From Sipunculus nudus (lineage: Eukaryota > Annelida > Sipuncula > Golfingiida > Sipunculidae), in NCBI GenBank assembly GCA_026874595.1, contig CM049320.1, positions 49,114,714-49,178,713 on the forward strand: a DNA stretch of 64,000 bases, in the 5' to 3' direction. Position 1 is the stretch's first letter, and each line of letters opens with the position of its first letter. Below, in pieces: positions 45,939 to 57,538 of the stretch. Below the pieces are notes generated by a model. That model was given only the letters and a program-made list of their open reading frames with translations. It ran no database searches and was not told the DNA's origin. The position numbers and the translations under genes were made by a program.

Positions 45939-46458
45939 TAGACTGGTACCCCGCTCTATTCTGGCACCGCTGCTCTAGGCCAATCACAGAAACGGGCGTA
46001 CAACGCCATCTAAATCACTCTAGGCAGATTGGTTCCAACTCCAATATGTATTATACATGATAAAAATAAGCTTTTAGTTTGTTCAGAGAAGTTACCAAAG
46101 GTTGGTTGTATATTAAGTGTGACATTAATGATTAGATTTATAGATATTAATAACACGTACAGTGGAATATCAAAGATTCAGTATATCGTATTATCTATAC
46201 ATCCATCATTCAGTTTTTGTGCAACAACTCATTCTACAATATTTGAAAACTAGAAATAACTAAAAACGTTAATTTTATAAGAAATCTTCACTGATAATCA
46301 ACCAGGATCGCGTGAACGTCCATGACAACGGTATGAGCGTGCATACTGGAACGAGTCTACAGGTAAGTCAGGAGTTGCAACTGGGAGTACTAAAGATGGC
46401 GTTGTACGCCTGTCTCTATGCTTGGCTGAGGGCCATAATAGAGCAGAGTACCAGTCTA
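45939..46458. mobile_element. 520-bp inverted-repeat MITE with 9-bp target duplication
   Basis: Ends TAGACTGGTACCCCGCTCTA and, inverted, TAGACTGGTACTCTGCTCTA. Similarity continues with gaps to GGCGTACAACGCCATCT on both arms (about 75-95 bases). Flanks are CGTTGCTTG (45930-45938) and CGATGCTTG (46459-46467), a 9-bp duplication with one mismatch. It splits the pogo transposase frame. The interior has no coding motif. An 8-9-bp duplication fits several superfamilies (Mutator, hAT, Merlin). Confidence 0.82.
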
Positions 46459-46640
46459 CGATGCTTGTCACTTTGTTTATTCCGTTCAAACGCAACTACG
46501 AAATCGGCCCTGCGCTTCTGGATACACTGTACCGTTGTCTTGCCGATCCCATAATCCATAATCAACTCAACTTTCTCCTTCAAGGGGAGTTCCTTCCTGT
46601 AGTTATAAGAGCGGTTAACAATACTCACTGTCACAGGTAA
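46459..46640 (-). pseudogene. Pogo transposase, N-terminal HTH fragment
   Basis: The minus-strand frame gives YRKELPLKEKVELI, then after an apparent deletion of about ten residues DYGIGKTTVQCIQKRRADFV and VAFERNKQSDKHR. GIGKTTVQxIxKR is the recognition helix region of the CENP-B/pogo N-terminal helix-turn-helix. The frame stops being transposase at the target duplication of the 520-bp insert. Confidence 0.78.
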
Positions 46641-46679
46641 CAAATACCTATACCTAATCAACAAGCTCTAAATGTAAGA

Positions 46680-48230
46680 CTATACTCACCCAGAAGTCGG
46701 ACAGCATTTCAAAGATTAAGAGTATCTGCCTAGCCGTGAAATGTGAAGCCATTCTGAATTAATCCAGGACTCAGTCTCTTTCCTCAGCCTATAAACAGTT
46801 TCAAATCGGTTAGCCCAATGGCGAGTTAAATATTAACCAAACATAAACCTTTATGGACCAGTGAGTTAATCAAAGTTAGGGGTCTATGTATCACGCATAC
46901 AAGTTATAATATAATATATATTGCTAAAACCAACTGACCTTAATAAGTCCGATCAATATGTGAATGCGGCAGGGACACTTGTAATATGATCCTCGAAACG
47001 CAATGAATAACAAACATAAAACAACACTCTAATAGCCGCAATGAAACGATAATGGAAAGCTCATTGACCATATTCAACTCACTTCATGACACAACAACAC
47101 AATGTTAAAATCAACGATAATATTTCTAAAGGGGATATAGAACTCAGTTTAAGCTAGCATCACCATGACAATTATTTTACCTAATAATTGATAATTGCAA
47201 CCATGGAGACCGTGGGCGATTAAGTCACACGTTGGCGAAATTTGAGTAAAATAACATTACTTGTCTGAACTTGTCTGAGTCAATGCCATAAAAAGTCGAT
47301 CTGATGTTACGCTTGCTATGACGATCATGGTATACACGAAATTGCACTTAGAAACTAATAAAATACAAGCTGAATGTATAACATTACCGGTTAATTTTTT
47401 AACCTTAACGTTTGAGAGTTAACATTATCAGGTAATTTCATATTACGTCATTGGTTCAGAAAAGTTTTTACGTTATCGTTGGTTTTGTTTTACGTGATCG
47501 GTTAGTATTACATTATCAGTTTATTTGTTAATCAGTTACATTACTGGTTATTTTTTTTATAACAATATTGGTTAATATAACATTATAAGTTGGTTATTAC
47601 ATACCAGTTGTAACCGGTGGTCAGTGCGGGCTGTGCTGGTCACATCATATCATGTTGCGAGTTTCTGCTGTATGGAGGAAGACTTACAGGGTTGATCAAT
47701 CTTTTCTATATCAATATTCAGATCAAATATTTTGTGAGAGCACTTTCTGCGGTTTCCCAGGTTTCTCAGAGTGAGAAACCCATCGTTTACAATGTTTTGC
47801 TCTGACCTTTTGGCAAAATATAAGCCACCGGTGATAGATTTACACCTGATATTTATTTTTACCTTGACCTTATTCCAAATGCGGGTAACCAGGTGGGGGG
47901 GGGGGGGGTGTTTGACCGCGAGGGGTTTGGGTTGGGCTGAGGGTGGCGGGTAGGGTGGAGAAGGCTGAGAGAGGTTTCCCTTGCGATCGCTTAGCGATTG
48001 CAAACATCTACATATTTTTTTCATGGACTGTAAAAACAGTTGTGATAATTACTGGGAGGCACTCTCCATGGCTCAGATGGTGGCGTTCGGTAGTCTTTAT
48101 AGGTCTTTCTAGCTGTTCGTCGATCCTTTAGGTAGAGAAGATATTGCTCATTTAAAAATGTTTTTTTTTTATACTATTGAGTTAAACCTTCTCCGTAGGA
48201 TGGTTCCGAGTTTAAAGGAATAACGTACAT
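46680..48230. other. Intergenic with degenerate TTACATTA...GGTTA repeats
   Basis: Sequence at 47385-47610 is rich in loose variants of GTTAACATTACCGGTTA with no fixed period. There is a poly-G run at 47895-47908. No gene recognised. Confidence 0.45.
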
Positions 48231-48233
48231 GTA

Positions 48234-48234
<1 letters not shown>

Positions 48235-48303
<69 letters not shown>
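48235..48303. repeat. (TA)n microsatellite
   Basis: About 34 TA units. Confidence 0.95.
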
Positions 48304-48310
<7 letters not shown>

Positions 48311-48519
48311 TTTTTGTGGATGTTATCGCTTTTTTTTACTTATTTTAACCTGTCTATTCATCTGTATAATTCTCTCTCGGTTTGGAATGCGTGACAGGGC
48401 ACACGCTTAGTGTCATTTATATAATATCCTGGTGTCAGGTAACTACCGCACCTGCGGGTCCTGGGTGTGAAATCATCCCCATTTCTGAGTCATAACATGG
48501 AGGAACTCGCCAATTTTGC

Positions 48520-48680
48520 ATTCTTTTTTTTGTGATACAAACGTGTTACACGGCTGTGGGGCACAGCCTTCCCATTATGCAGAGCGCTCACTCTGAATGG
48601 GGGCCGACCATGAAAAATCTCACCGCTCCTCGGCTGGGCCCCGGTCGCATCCAGTACTCGCCGTCCTTTCGGAATTTTAC
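48520..48680 (-). repeat. SINE-related fragment
   Basis: On the minus strand GAGGAGCGGTGAGATTTTTC and ATGGTCGGCCCCCATTCAG align with GAGGAGCCGTGAGAGCGTTC and ACGGTCGACCCCAACCAG of the element at 48885-49015. The promoter part is less clear. Confidence 0.5.
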
Positions 48681-48692
48681 TTAATCTAATAC

Positions 48693-48740
48693 CAATATAT
48701 ATATATATCTTCATATATATATATATGTGTGTGTGTGCGT
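48693..48740. repeat. (TA)n and (GT)n microsatellite
   Basis: Interrupted TA tract followed by GTGTGTGTGTGCGTG. Confidence 0.9.
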
Positions 48741-48884
48741 GTAATTTTCCAATTTTCTTGATTGATTTTCATTTTTCATATTTCTTTTATTAATTAGCAA
48801 TTGTATTTTAATTTTTTTAACTGCAGTTTTTTACTTTCAAATTCATTAGTTGAGGATGAGGATATTTATGAACAGCTGCAGAAC

Positions 48885-49015
48885 TACTGCAGAGTACCAG
48901 GCCCTGGTTGGGGTCGACCGTGAACGCTCTCACGGCTCCTCTGGTGATACCGGTACTCGAACCCGCGATATGTGCACTAAGGAGTCATGTGTGCTCTCGA
49001 GACCATGGGCCCCGG
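48885..49015 (-). mobile_element. tRNA-derived SINE
   Basis: The minus strand reads CCATGGTCTCGAGAGCACAC (A-box region) and CGCGGGTTCGAGTACCGG (B box) about 30 bases apart, followed by a body starting GAGGAGCCGTGAGAGCG. Box spacing fits a tRNA-derived head. It is not a plausible tRNA gene because stems are not kept. Confidence 0.6.
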
Positions 49016-49362
49016 CAAAATAAAAGTTTACCATGATAATGTTTTGCAAATTATTAACGTAAATGAGCCTATGTGCCTTTGACTTTAACATGTTGGAAAC
49101 GATTGAAATTTTATATTCTAATTTTGAAGAAATATTAATATTAAATATTGAACCTTTCTACAGTTTGACTACATAACGCAAAGACATGAGGGCGAAGTTT
49201 TTCAGGAACTAGGAATCCTCATATTTTTATGAAAATTGCCTCCAAATGTCCTCTTCACATTACATATTTAAAAAAATGTCAAAATATAGGAGGGGGATAC
49301 CCCCTACCATACCCTCCCCATGATCCTGTTACTAACCTTAATGAAACCATGGTTCATAATTG

Positions 49363-49365
<3 letters not shown>

Positions 49366-49418
<53 letters not shown>
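49366..49418. repeat. (TA)n microsatellite
   Basis: About 26 TA units. Confidence 0.95.
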
Positions 49419-49474
49419 GTCTATATAACAGTTTTCATAGTACTAATATATGCATATTAGCGCATCGCCCTTTC

Positions 49475-49539
49475 GAATTTCTGGATCCGCCACTATAATC
49501 ATGGCCCCCTCCCCTCCCTCAATCCTGGCTACGCCCCTG
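49475..49539 (-). repeat. CAGGGGCG-type MITE end
   Basis: On the minus strand CAGGGGCGTAGCCAGGATTG starts at 49539, followed by G-rich sequence and then GTGGCGGATCCAGA. Both are common termini of hAT-like MITEs. Confidence 0.5.
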
Positions 49540-49989
49540 AATCTCCCCGCTCTGTGCCCTATGCTCTACCTCTAGAACACAGAAATCGGTATTTTCAAAT
49601 TGTTGCTTTGTTGTAATGTTGCTTTTGAAAAATTAAATTGTATAAGAGTCACTCTTGAATCTCAAGAATGATGCATCGTGCAGGTTTTAACTTCAAACAC
49701 GTGTGTTGAAGGCTCTTCATCTATGCGATGATACATATTGACCTAGGAAATCTTAACCAATGCATATATGGGCACCAAAAACTGCAGCAGTACCTACATT
49801 TAATATTTCTAAATCTCTGGAGGTTTCGAGAGATCATATAAAATATTCTTTATGATACATTGAGCAAAACGCACTGAAATTTAAAGTTTCATTTATATTT
49901 TTAAAAAGAATTAAAATACATATAAATATATCGATAATAAGAGTTTTGTACATTATATCTGTTAATTGACAAAATATTAACATTTTGGC

Positions 49990-50018
49990 GATATATATAT
50001 ATATATATATATATATGT
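49990..50018. repeat. (TA)n microsatellite
   Basis: About 14 TA units. Confidence 0.9.
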
Positions 50019-50168
50019 ATTATAAGTGTATTAGCTTTAATGGACCCAGGTGCTTAAATAAATCCTAGAAATGTACCCAGAAGAAATATTATGGTGTTTT
50101 CAGCAAACCAAAATTCATTCAATACGTGTTTTTGATGAGTTTTATTCAGAAGCCAAAAAACTACAGTC

Positions 50169-50170
<2 letters not shown>

Positions 50171-50232
<62 letters not shown>
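50171..50232. repeat. (TA)n microsatellite
   Basis: About 30 TA units with one G interruption. Confidence 0.95.
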
Positions 50233-52644
50233 TATCTTGTTTAAATACTTTATCATCCTATTTAAACACTGATTCAACCAAAGTATAAACATGAATCATG
50301 GCCATATTTCGCTCATATTAGCTTGATCATCGTTTTAAACAGTCATTATGTAATCCAGTGGTTTTTCATACTTGTATGTTAACTTACACATTCGTGTCAC
50401 GAGAAATCAATATTTGAATTGTCAAAGTTAATTTTCATGAAATTTGAATTATAAAATTATTGACCGTTTTACCCACCTGCAATTTTATTACAATATGGGG
50501 CATTTTACCCACTTGCGGTTTTATTACATCATGGGTCATTTTGTATTACATAAGTTGCCGGTTATTACATTATGGGTCGTAACAAAAGCATTTGCGTTCG
50601 ATATGTTACTGATACCTTGGGTGTACATGAAGACTCTGTGGGACTGTGTCATGTTTCCTCAACAAGCAGGGAGTCTTTTAGCTTAATGATTCGTGATGGA
50701 CTGACGAGTTTCCTGTGGTAAACCCTGGAGCTCAACCATAGGTTGGTTGATCTAATATGTCTGGGATAAGTCAAGTGTGCCAAGCGGAGATTAAAAACAA
50801 GTGAACTTTTATTACATATGTTAATTGCGGTGAACACATCACTCATCTCATGACAGTTAAGTGCGCTTTGTACATACGCCATTCACTTGATAGCGTGCAT
50901 AAACTGGGCAAAACATATGCAGGACCATTCAAAAATTTGTTATGGGTTCATAACTGAAATGAGATTACAGTTATTGGGATCCTCTTATGGAAAAGCGTGG
51001 CAAGGGTATATTTGGATATTAGCAAAATTAACAGAGAAAATGGAGGCAATTAAGCAAATTTCTTACCAATAATGGCTAATAAACTGTTCTGGAGTAAAAA
51101 TAAATTATGTAGAAGTGCCCTTACAAGGAAAGTGTTAAGATGTTAACTCCCGTTGGTTTTTTATTAGCCTGCCATGCTGTCATGTTTATCTTTTGTCACA
51201 TGACCCTGTCCTTGACCTTATTGATATGAGAAAAGTTGTCCTCTGATTATTGTCCCAAATAAATTATAGTAAATATTGTTTCCATAACTTCCATAGGCGA
51301 ATTTGTTAAAACCTTAAAAGATAGAGCCATAAACTTATAAAGGACATATTGTAGCTATATATTATTATTTACTCATAAGTATTATTCATGAAATAAGATT
51401 TTTTAAATAGATTTATTAGCAATAAATTACTCTGGTACACCAGAGGTCAGGTCACAGGTCAGGTCATGGGTGACCAGAGTTCATGCCTCAGCAACATGGC
51501 TGTGTCAGTGATGGTCTTCTGCTCTTCTCTTCATGATAAAATGCTGTTATATCATATATAACATAAACAGGATACTCCACATGTATGGAAACTGATATAT
51601 AAAGGATATATAGGTTGAGTGAACATAGTTTAAGCTGCATCTTATTCTTAATTACTCTTTTATTCTTTCCTTCTGATAAATCAGAAGGACCGCTACGACA
51701 TTTCGTAAGAACATATTCAAGGCTGAGTATGGAGCCCGGGTCACCTGGTGTGTAATTCTCAGCCTTGCACCAAGGCAATTCAAAAATATATGTTTTAACC
51801 TTCATGATGATTTTGTTGACGTTCCACCACCGTCTCGACTGAAACTGGTATGCCCAACTCGCTTTTTGTAAAAACTCTCAGCAATCGAGGCTGTCCTGAG
51901 AAAGCATTGCAGGAAGCAGCAACTACCTTTAGAAGCAATGTTGCTTCTAGAGCAAATTGTTTACTCACAAAACTGTCGTTTATGATTAATATTATGCTTG
52001 GTATGTTGTCTGCATTGCTCATAAAACATTGTTCGGAGAAATTAAATAGATCTTTGTAGGTACACACATCAACGTGGCAAGAATGGTGTAATATGTAAAT
52101 TTTGTGAAAGCAGAGCTTCAGAGGCTTCGTTTGAAGGGAGATTTCAGTCGCGTATTTAGAAATACTAGTCATGCAGGAAGTGACCGATTTGAATCTGAAC
52201 CCACTATCAGCCCGAGGGAGGAGGGAGGTACCAAAAAGATATAACAAGCAGCCGAGTTTGCCTTTGTGAAAACACTGTACTACTCCCAGTACAATTTAGA
52301 CAATTCCCAGGCATTTCGACGATTATTTAGCATCGTCTGATCCGGAATAATACAAAACATCAGACCTGTTACTCAAAGCAGAAGTCCCAATTAATCACTA
52401 TTGGCGGACTTTACAGGGGAACTACAGAAAACAGGAGAAGAAGGTCAGGTTACCACCAAGACAAACCTCGACATGACACAAGACCTACGTGTGTCGGTAA
52501 TGTCACAATACTAACGCCTACAAAGGTATAGTAGACACCCCAAATTATGAATAATTACGGTGGATTTGAAATGAAATGAAATTAAAAAAGAATAATGTGA
52601 ATAATTTAGTTTCTCAGGCACCGCATGAGTCAATTTTGATCTCT

Positions 52645-52665
52645 CCCCCCCCCCCCCCCCCCCCC
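52645..52665. repeat. Poly-C tract
   Basis: Uninterrupted run of about 21 C. Confidence 0.95.
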
Positions 52666-52719
52666 GACCAGCAGGTTCTATTATGTTTCGCACAGATGTC
52701 TCTTTTATTGTATGCAGCA

Positions 52720-53560
52720 GTCTTACATGTGTATGTGCAGCGCTAGCATTGTCCGTTGCTATGGCGGCATGGCCCGGCCCACGCGTGGGGTCTGACGTGT
52801 AAACACAGCGGTCATGCTTGTCTTGGTCTTTATCGCCTGGCCGAGCCGGGCCGGCCTACGTGTGAAGCTTGATATGTAGAAACACAGCGTTCGTCGTTCT
52901 GGATGTTTCCTGTAACGTGTGTATTATTGGGTTCTTTAGATTGTTCGGGAAATTGAACTGTCTCGGTTTGAGGTGAAAAGTTATAAATAAGGGGCTGTGT
53001 TTAAGAGCCAAGGGAGAGGAGAGATATATTCCAGCGGACACAGAAGAGTGTTAGTCAGTTTGTGGACCTTTTCTGATAAGTGCAGCAGTTAGAGATCTTC
53101 TTGAAATTTTTTGACGGATTTTAATTAGTCTCCGGTTTGCCTTTTGGATCGTTATCAGAACTTCACTATGGGATTACAACGAATTGATTTAGTGACTGAA
53201 CTGGACTGTTATTCTCTGAGAAGATTTGTGTGAACTGTTCATCAGGATTCCATGATTTAAAGGACTTTTTGTCGCTGTGACAGTGGTGGTATCAGGGTAC
53301 TGTGCACTTTATTTATATACTTTTATTGATTTACTTCTGAAATGTTGTTAAACTGTGTATTGTATTGATTTAGTGTTTTGTAATGTTAGGGTTGTTATTA
53401 GAATAAATTATAATTATTTGTTGACAAAAAAACACTGACTTCTCTATATATTCTCCTAGACATTTCACGCTGCATATTGTTACAGATTCTGTTTTCCTTT
53501 ATCTCCAAAACAAAATTTGTGCTCGTCACGACTACGTGATCTGTTGATATCAGGTTCCGA
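52720..53560 (+). mobile_element. LTR-like repeat, copy 1
   Basis: Shares several hundred bases with copy 2 at 54344-55137 in the same orientation. Order: TATAAATA (52982-52989), GGGCTGTGTTT, ATTCCAGCGGACACAGAAG, TTTGTAATGTTAGGGTTGTT, AATAAA (53402-53407), then ACACTGACTTCT and CCTAGACATTTCA. TATA box and polyadenylation signal in order resemble U3-R-U5 of an LTR. No TG...CA borders or target duplication could be fixed. Confidence 0.55.
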
Positions 53561-54343
53561 AACACTTTCAGTAGAATTTACCCGTTTTCAGCTTCAGTCG
53601 ATTCTTTCAAGTTAATGATATATAAAAATGCGATGTTTTGTTATGATGCGCTTCTACCGGTTAAAACAATTGTTATTATCATGACCCATGATTATAAGAA
53701 AACTAACCTTGTATTTTTGCATAACTTAGAATATTAGCTGTGCTGATGATATAATAAACTAGAAAAGGCCGCACTTGAACCCCAAAAATATAGATATGGT
53801 GATCTCTCTAAAACCGGGTACTCACTACCCGATTTTATTGCGCGACACTGTCGGGCGATTTACCCGCAAATTTTCCATTTAGTTTCCATTTAGTTGGCCG
53901 ATTGTCGGTGTCACATTTACCGACGCGCTTGTTCCCATTTCTCGGGTATCGTTCAAGATGGCGATCTGCTACTGAGCTTGCTACAGCAGGAAAACCAAAA
54001 GGATATACTTGTTCGCGTTGTGGCTTGTCGAACAGAAATATTCTATGACAGAAACTTGATTTGCGGGTTAAGAGAGGAACATGTATGCGAACTGAGAGAA
54101 GATAATAAACCGTCCGTCATTAATTTTACTATATTATCTACACATATCTTCATTCATCTGTTGGATTTGGTATAATCATTCATCCAGCATCAGGATATCA
54201 GATACCCGCGGGCAATTTCACCAGGCACGAGGCTTCCAATAACATACATAGTTATGGCAGTAAGTAATCATCAAACTCAAATATAGAAAATAAAATTCTA
54301 CGTGCACATTTTCTGTTTTTTTAATAATTAAAAGATGTGATAT
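53561..54343 (+). other. Interval between LTR-like repeats, no retroelement genes
   Basis: About 780 bases with no gag, protease, reverse transcriptase or integrase motif. One 93-codon frame (53894-54175, MADCRCHIYRRACSHFSG...) is unrecognised. A hairpin-rich stretch (CGGGTACTCACTACCCG near 53815) looks like a MITE end. Confidence 0.45.
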
Positions 54344-55137
54344 TGTTACAGGTGCTCTTTTGATTGTGTGGCACGGGCGTAGCTCCTGTTGTGGCACTCG
54401 TGTCTGGCCGCGTATTACATTCTATGTTTAATCCGTACTGGTTGAACTCTCGTTGTCGAGTGGTTTTCACGCCTGGTCGTGGGTCACGTGTTGAGCCTGG
54501 TATATGAAGATACATAGCGCTGTTTTTCTAGAGAATTCCTGAAACGCGTGTTGTGCAAGATCTTATAGACTGTTCGAGAAATGGAAAATTCTCAGCTTGA
54601 GGTGTGAAGGTATATAAATGGGCTGTGTTTTAGAACGGTAGGGCAGAGAGCAGAGAAGATTCCAGCGGACGCAGAAGCGTGTGTCAGATTCTGTGACCTT
54701 ATCCGACGAATGCGGCAATTATACATTTTCAAAGACTTTCTCCTGGATTTTATGCATTTGGACTTCAGTTTACTTTCTGGATGTTGCAAGAGCTTTACAC
54801 TGGACAGTCATTCTCCGAGAGTTTACATTTAAAGGACTTATCGTTGTTGTGGTGTTGGTATCCAGGTACTATGCGCATTGTTTTTCGATCTGATTGTATT
54901 GACTTGTTGTTATACCGCTGTTTTACTGTATAATTGTGTTGATTTAGTTTATTGTAATGTTAGGGTTGTTTTATGAAAAAATTATAGTTATTTGTTAACA
55001 AAACCACTGACTTCTTTATTCATTCCCCTAGACATTTCAAGCTGCCTAGTGTTACAGAATCTGATTTGTTTTTATCTCGATAACAAAATTTGTGTTCATC
55101 ACGCATACGTGATCTGTTTATATTAGGTTCCGTAACA
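54344..55137 (+). mobile_element. LTR-like repeat, copy 2
   Basis: Aligns with copy 1: TATATAAA (54611-54618), GGGCTGTGTTTTAGA, ATTCCAGCGGACGCAGAAG, TTATTGTAATGTTAGGGTTG, CCACTGACTTCT, CCTAGACATTTCA and TACGTGATCTGTT. The AATAAA of copy 1 is mutated here (GAAAAAATTATA). It begins TGTTACAGGTGCTC. The divergence suggests an old pair or two separate insertions. Confidence 0.55.
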
Positions 55138-55279
55138 ACATATATTCTTCAATTCTGTGTTAATCAACTTAAACTTTATCCTGTGTAAATCAGCTAAACT
55201 TTATCAGTCTTTCTCATTTGATTGTATCTTACAATAAACGCCAGTAGCAGCAAATACTTTTTGTGATTAAGTTATAATT

Positions 55280-56511
55280 ATCCCCTCGCAACGAAGTTGC
55301 GAAAGGATTATTGTAACGCGTCCATTCATGCGTCTAGCCGTCTGTCCGTCCGTCTGTCCGTCCGACATTGCATTGTGGATCAAGTTCAAGCCAAACTGTT
55401 TGACCTAAACCTTTCATCTTGCACATATGGCTTACCCACACATGGATAAAGAAACCTTTTGATTTTGCGGTCACGGGGTCAAAGGTCACGGCCACAGCAC
55501 CCACTTCTTGAAAAAGCTTGTTGACCCATTTAAAGCAAAACTGTTTGATCTAAACCTTTCATCTTGCACATATGGCTTACCCACCCATGGATGAAGAAAC
55601 CTATTAATTTTGCGGTCACAGGATGAAAGATCACGGCCACAGCACCCACTTCTTGAATAAGCTTGTGGATCCATTTTAAGCAAAACCTTTTGACGTAAAC
55701 ATTCATCTCGCACATATGGCTTACCCACCCATGGATGAAGAAACCTTTTGATCTTGAGGTCACGGGGTCAAAGGTCACAGCCACAGCACCCACTTATTGA
55801 AAAAGCTTGTGGACCAATTTTAAGCAAAACAGTTTGATCTAAACATTTCATCTCGCACATATGGCTTACCCACCCATGGATGAAGAAACCTATTGATTTT
55901 GCGGTCACGGGGTCAAAGGTCACGGCCACAGCACCCACTTCTGAAAAAGCTTGTGGATCCATTTTAAGCAAAACCTTTTGACGTAAACATTTCATCTCGC
56001 ACATATGGCTCACCCACCCATGGATGAAGAAACCTTTAGATGTTGAGGTCACGGGGTCAAAGGTCAGCCACAGCACCTACTTATTGAAAAAGCTTATGGA
56101 CCCATTTTAGGCAAAACTGTTTGACCTAAATCTTTCAACTTGCACATACCTACTTACCCACCCATTGAAAAAGAACTCTCGATTTTGAGGTCACGGGGTC
56201 AAAGGTCACGGCCATAGCACCCAATTCTAGAAAAAGTTTGTGGATCCATTTGAAGCCAACAGCGGATATACTAACTCCTATGTTTGTATATCCGTCTTCC
56301 TGTCTGTCTTCCCATCCGTCTCAAATACCTTATTGAACAATTTTTAGCCAAATCATTTGATCTTAAGCTTTCTCCTTCACATATGCCTCACCCACCAATA
56401 CAAGTACAACTTACTGAGTTTGACGTCTAAGCTCAAGCTCACACACCTCCCCTCCTCATTTCAACACTTGCGTAATACACCCCATATCATTATGCTCCCA
56501 TGCGAGGGGAT
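55280..56511 (+). mobile_element. 1.2-kb element of 145-bp tandem units with short inverted ends
   Basis: Ends ATCCCCTCGCA (55280-55290) and TGCGAGGGGAT (56501-56511) are perfect 11-bp inverted repeats. Between them, six units of 142-145 bases repeat (marker GGCCACAGCACCCACTT starting near 55490, 55635, 55779, 55924, 56066 and 56210). The units also share CATCTTGCACATATGGCTTA and ACCCATGGATGAAGAAACC. The repeat gives overlapping spurious minus-strand frames. No transposase is present. Confidence 0.75.
55476..56208 (+). promoter_or_regulatory. Five perfect DR1 hexamer motifs (GGGTCAAAGGTCA)
   Basis: GGGTCAAAGGTCA occurs at 55476-55488, 55765-55777, 55910-55922, 56054-56066 and 56196-56208, one per tandem unit except the second, where it is degenerate. 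This is the direct-repeat-1 arrangement bound by nuclear receptors of the HNF4, RXR and COUP-TF types. The motif is seen; binding is inference. Confidence 0.5.
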
Positions 56512-56952
56512 GCTCCGCTTTGCTGTGCCCTTGTTTTTTTTTTCATTATATGCCGTAGAGGTGGGATGATAAATTATATATCAGCGGACTCTCTATAATA
56601 TATCAGGTCAAATATATTAACGAAGGATTAAATTACAACATGGCTGTATATGATAAAGTGTGCTAGGGATACGGCCCCATGAATAGAATTGGGTCTACCT
56701 ATAAACATCAAGTGTATATATATATATATATATTTGGCTGTGTGACATATTTCAAATATATTACTATTGTGTACAAGGTTTAAAAAAGTGAGATCTCATG
56801 TTTCACATATATATATACCACATTCACCTGATGATCGGGTCGCATCCCGTGAAACAGTCTGTTGTGAATTAACAGTGATTTTCTTCAGAGTTATACCGCT
56901 CTGGCCTAGCTTGTAGGCCATAGAGCACTTTACATCGGAGGGTAACACTACC

Positions 56953-56956
<4 letters not shown>

Positions 56957-57003
<47 letters not shown>
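56957..57003. repeat. (TA)n microsatellite
   Basis: About 23 TA units. Confidence 0.95.
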
Positions 57004-57007
<4 letters not shown>

Positions 57008-57216
57008 AAAACAGGTTTAGATATATAATATTTCATAGTTAACTATTAGAAATGGAATTAAAGTGTATGTTCTAATTATCCGTACATGGTTACATTAACC
57101 ATGCGCCTTGTTAAAGAGTGGGGAATATATACCCCCTCCCAGCCTGTATTTACGCAATGCAATCGGGTCCAAAGGCAATTAATATACAATGATTGATACA
57201 GACTACGGCAGAGAAA

Positions 57217-57538
57217 CTAGCACAGAAAGTGCACTCTGGCCCAACAAAAATACACGAAAATCGGCCCGACTTTGTCGCACGTATTGGCTCACTACACGGC
57301 TGATTTTCTTTGACAGTGCATAAGTGAACGTAGAGCTGTGAATATTCCTTGATGTCGTTCCTGGGTCCGGATCATGTCCCCGATCCACGCCGAAAGCTAA
57401 TCTATTCTTCATTCGCCGATTCCCGAAATGCCCTGACCCTGAAAATTTTATGAGATTTCATTCATAATCGAATTATGTTGTAAACAAACACACCAACACA
57501 GTCACATACACCTACACGGGAATGAACGCATACCCTTC
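57217..57538 (-). mobile_element. Helitron-like non-autonomous repeat, copy 3
   Basis: On the minus strand it starts GGGTATGCGTTCATTCCCGT, contains GTTTGTTTACAACATA and AAAATTTTCAGGG, and ends GCACTTTCTGTGCTAGTT, a hairpin next to CTAG. It matches copies 1 and 2. Confidence 0.5.

Larger units (their letters stand above)
41366..46680 (-). mobile_element. Pogo/Tigger-type DNA transposon remnant, interrupted twice
   Basis: The plus-strand left end GTAGAACCTCGGAAGTACGA next to TA repeats resembles pogo-type inverted-repeat ends (CAGTAGAACCTCG...), inserted at TA. On the minus strand, transposase pieces run 46664-46459, 45938-45777 and 41701-41541, separated by two inserted elements. Only DNA-binding regions survive. 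The catalytic DDE domain is absent, with fewer than 200 bases left between the last coding piece and the end, so the copy was a deletion derivative. The right end was not found. Confidence 0.82.
49540..52640. other. Intergenic, no recognised gene
   Basis: Contains TA tracts at 49990-50018 and 50171-50232, and loose repeats of TTTTACCCACCTGCAATTTT and ATTACATTATGGGTC at 50455-50580. The 150-codon minus frame at 51795-52247 and its plus-strand shadow have no recognised motif and no splice support. Confidence 0.4.

Noticed and set aside
48885-49015. tRNA gene
   Set aside because: B box is present but acceptor and anticodon stems do not pair; it fits a SINE.
51795-52247. 150-codon minus-strand ORF
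   Set aside because: No recognised domain, and an opposite-strand frame is equally long; coding is not supported.
55486-56076. Three overlapping minus-strand ORFs with repeated sequence
   Set aside because: They are translations of the 145-bp tandem repeat and shift frame between units.
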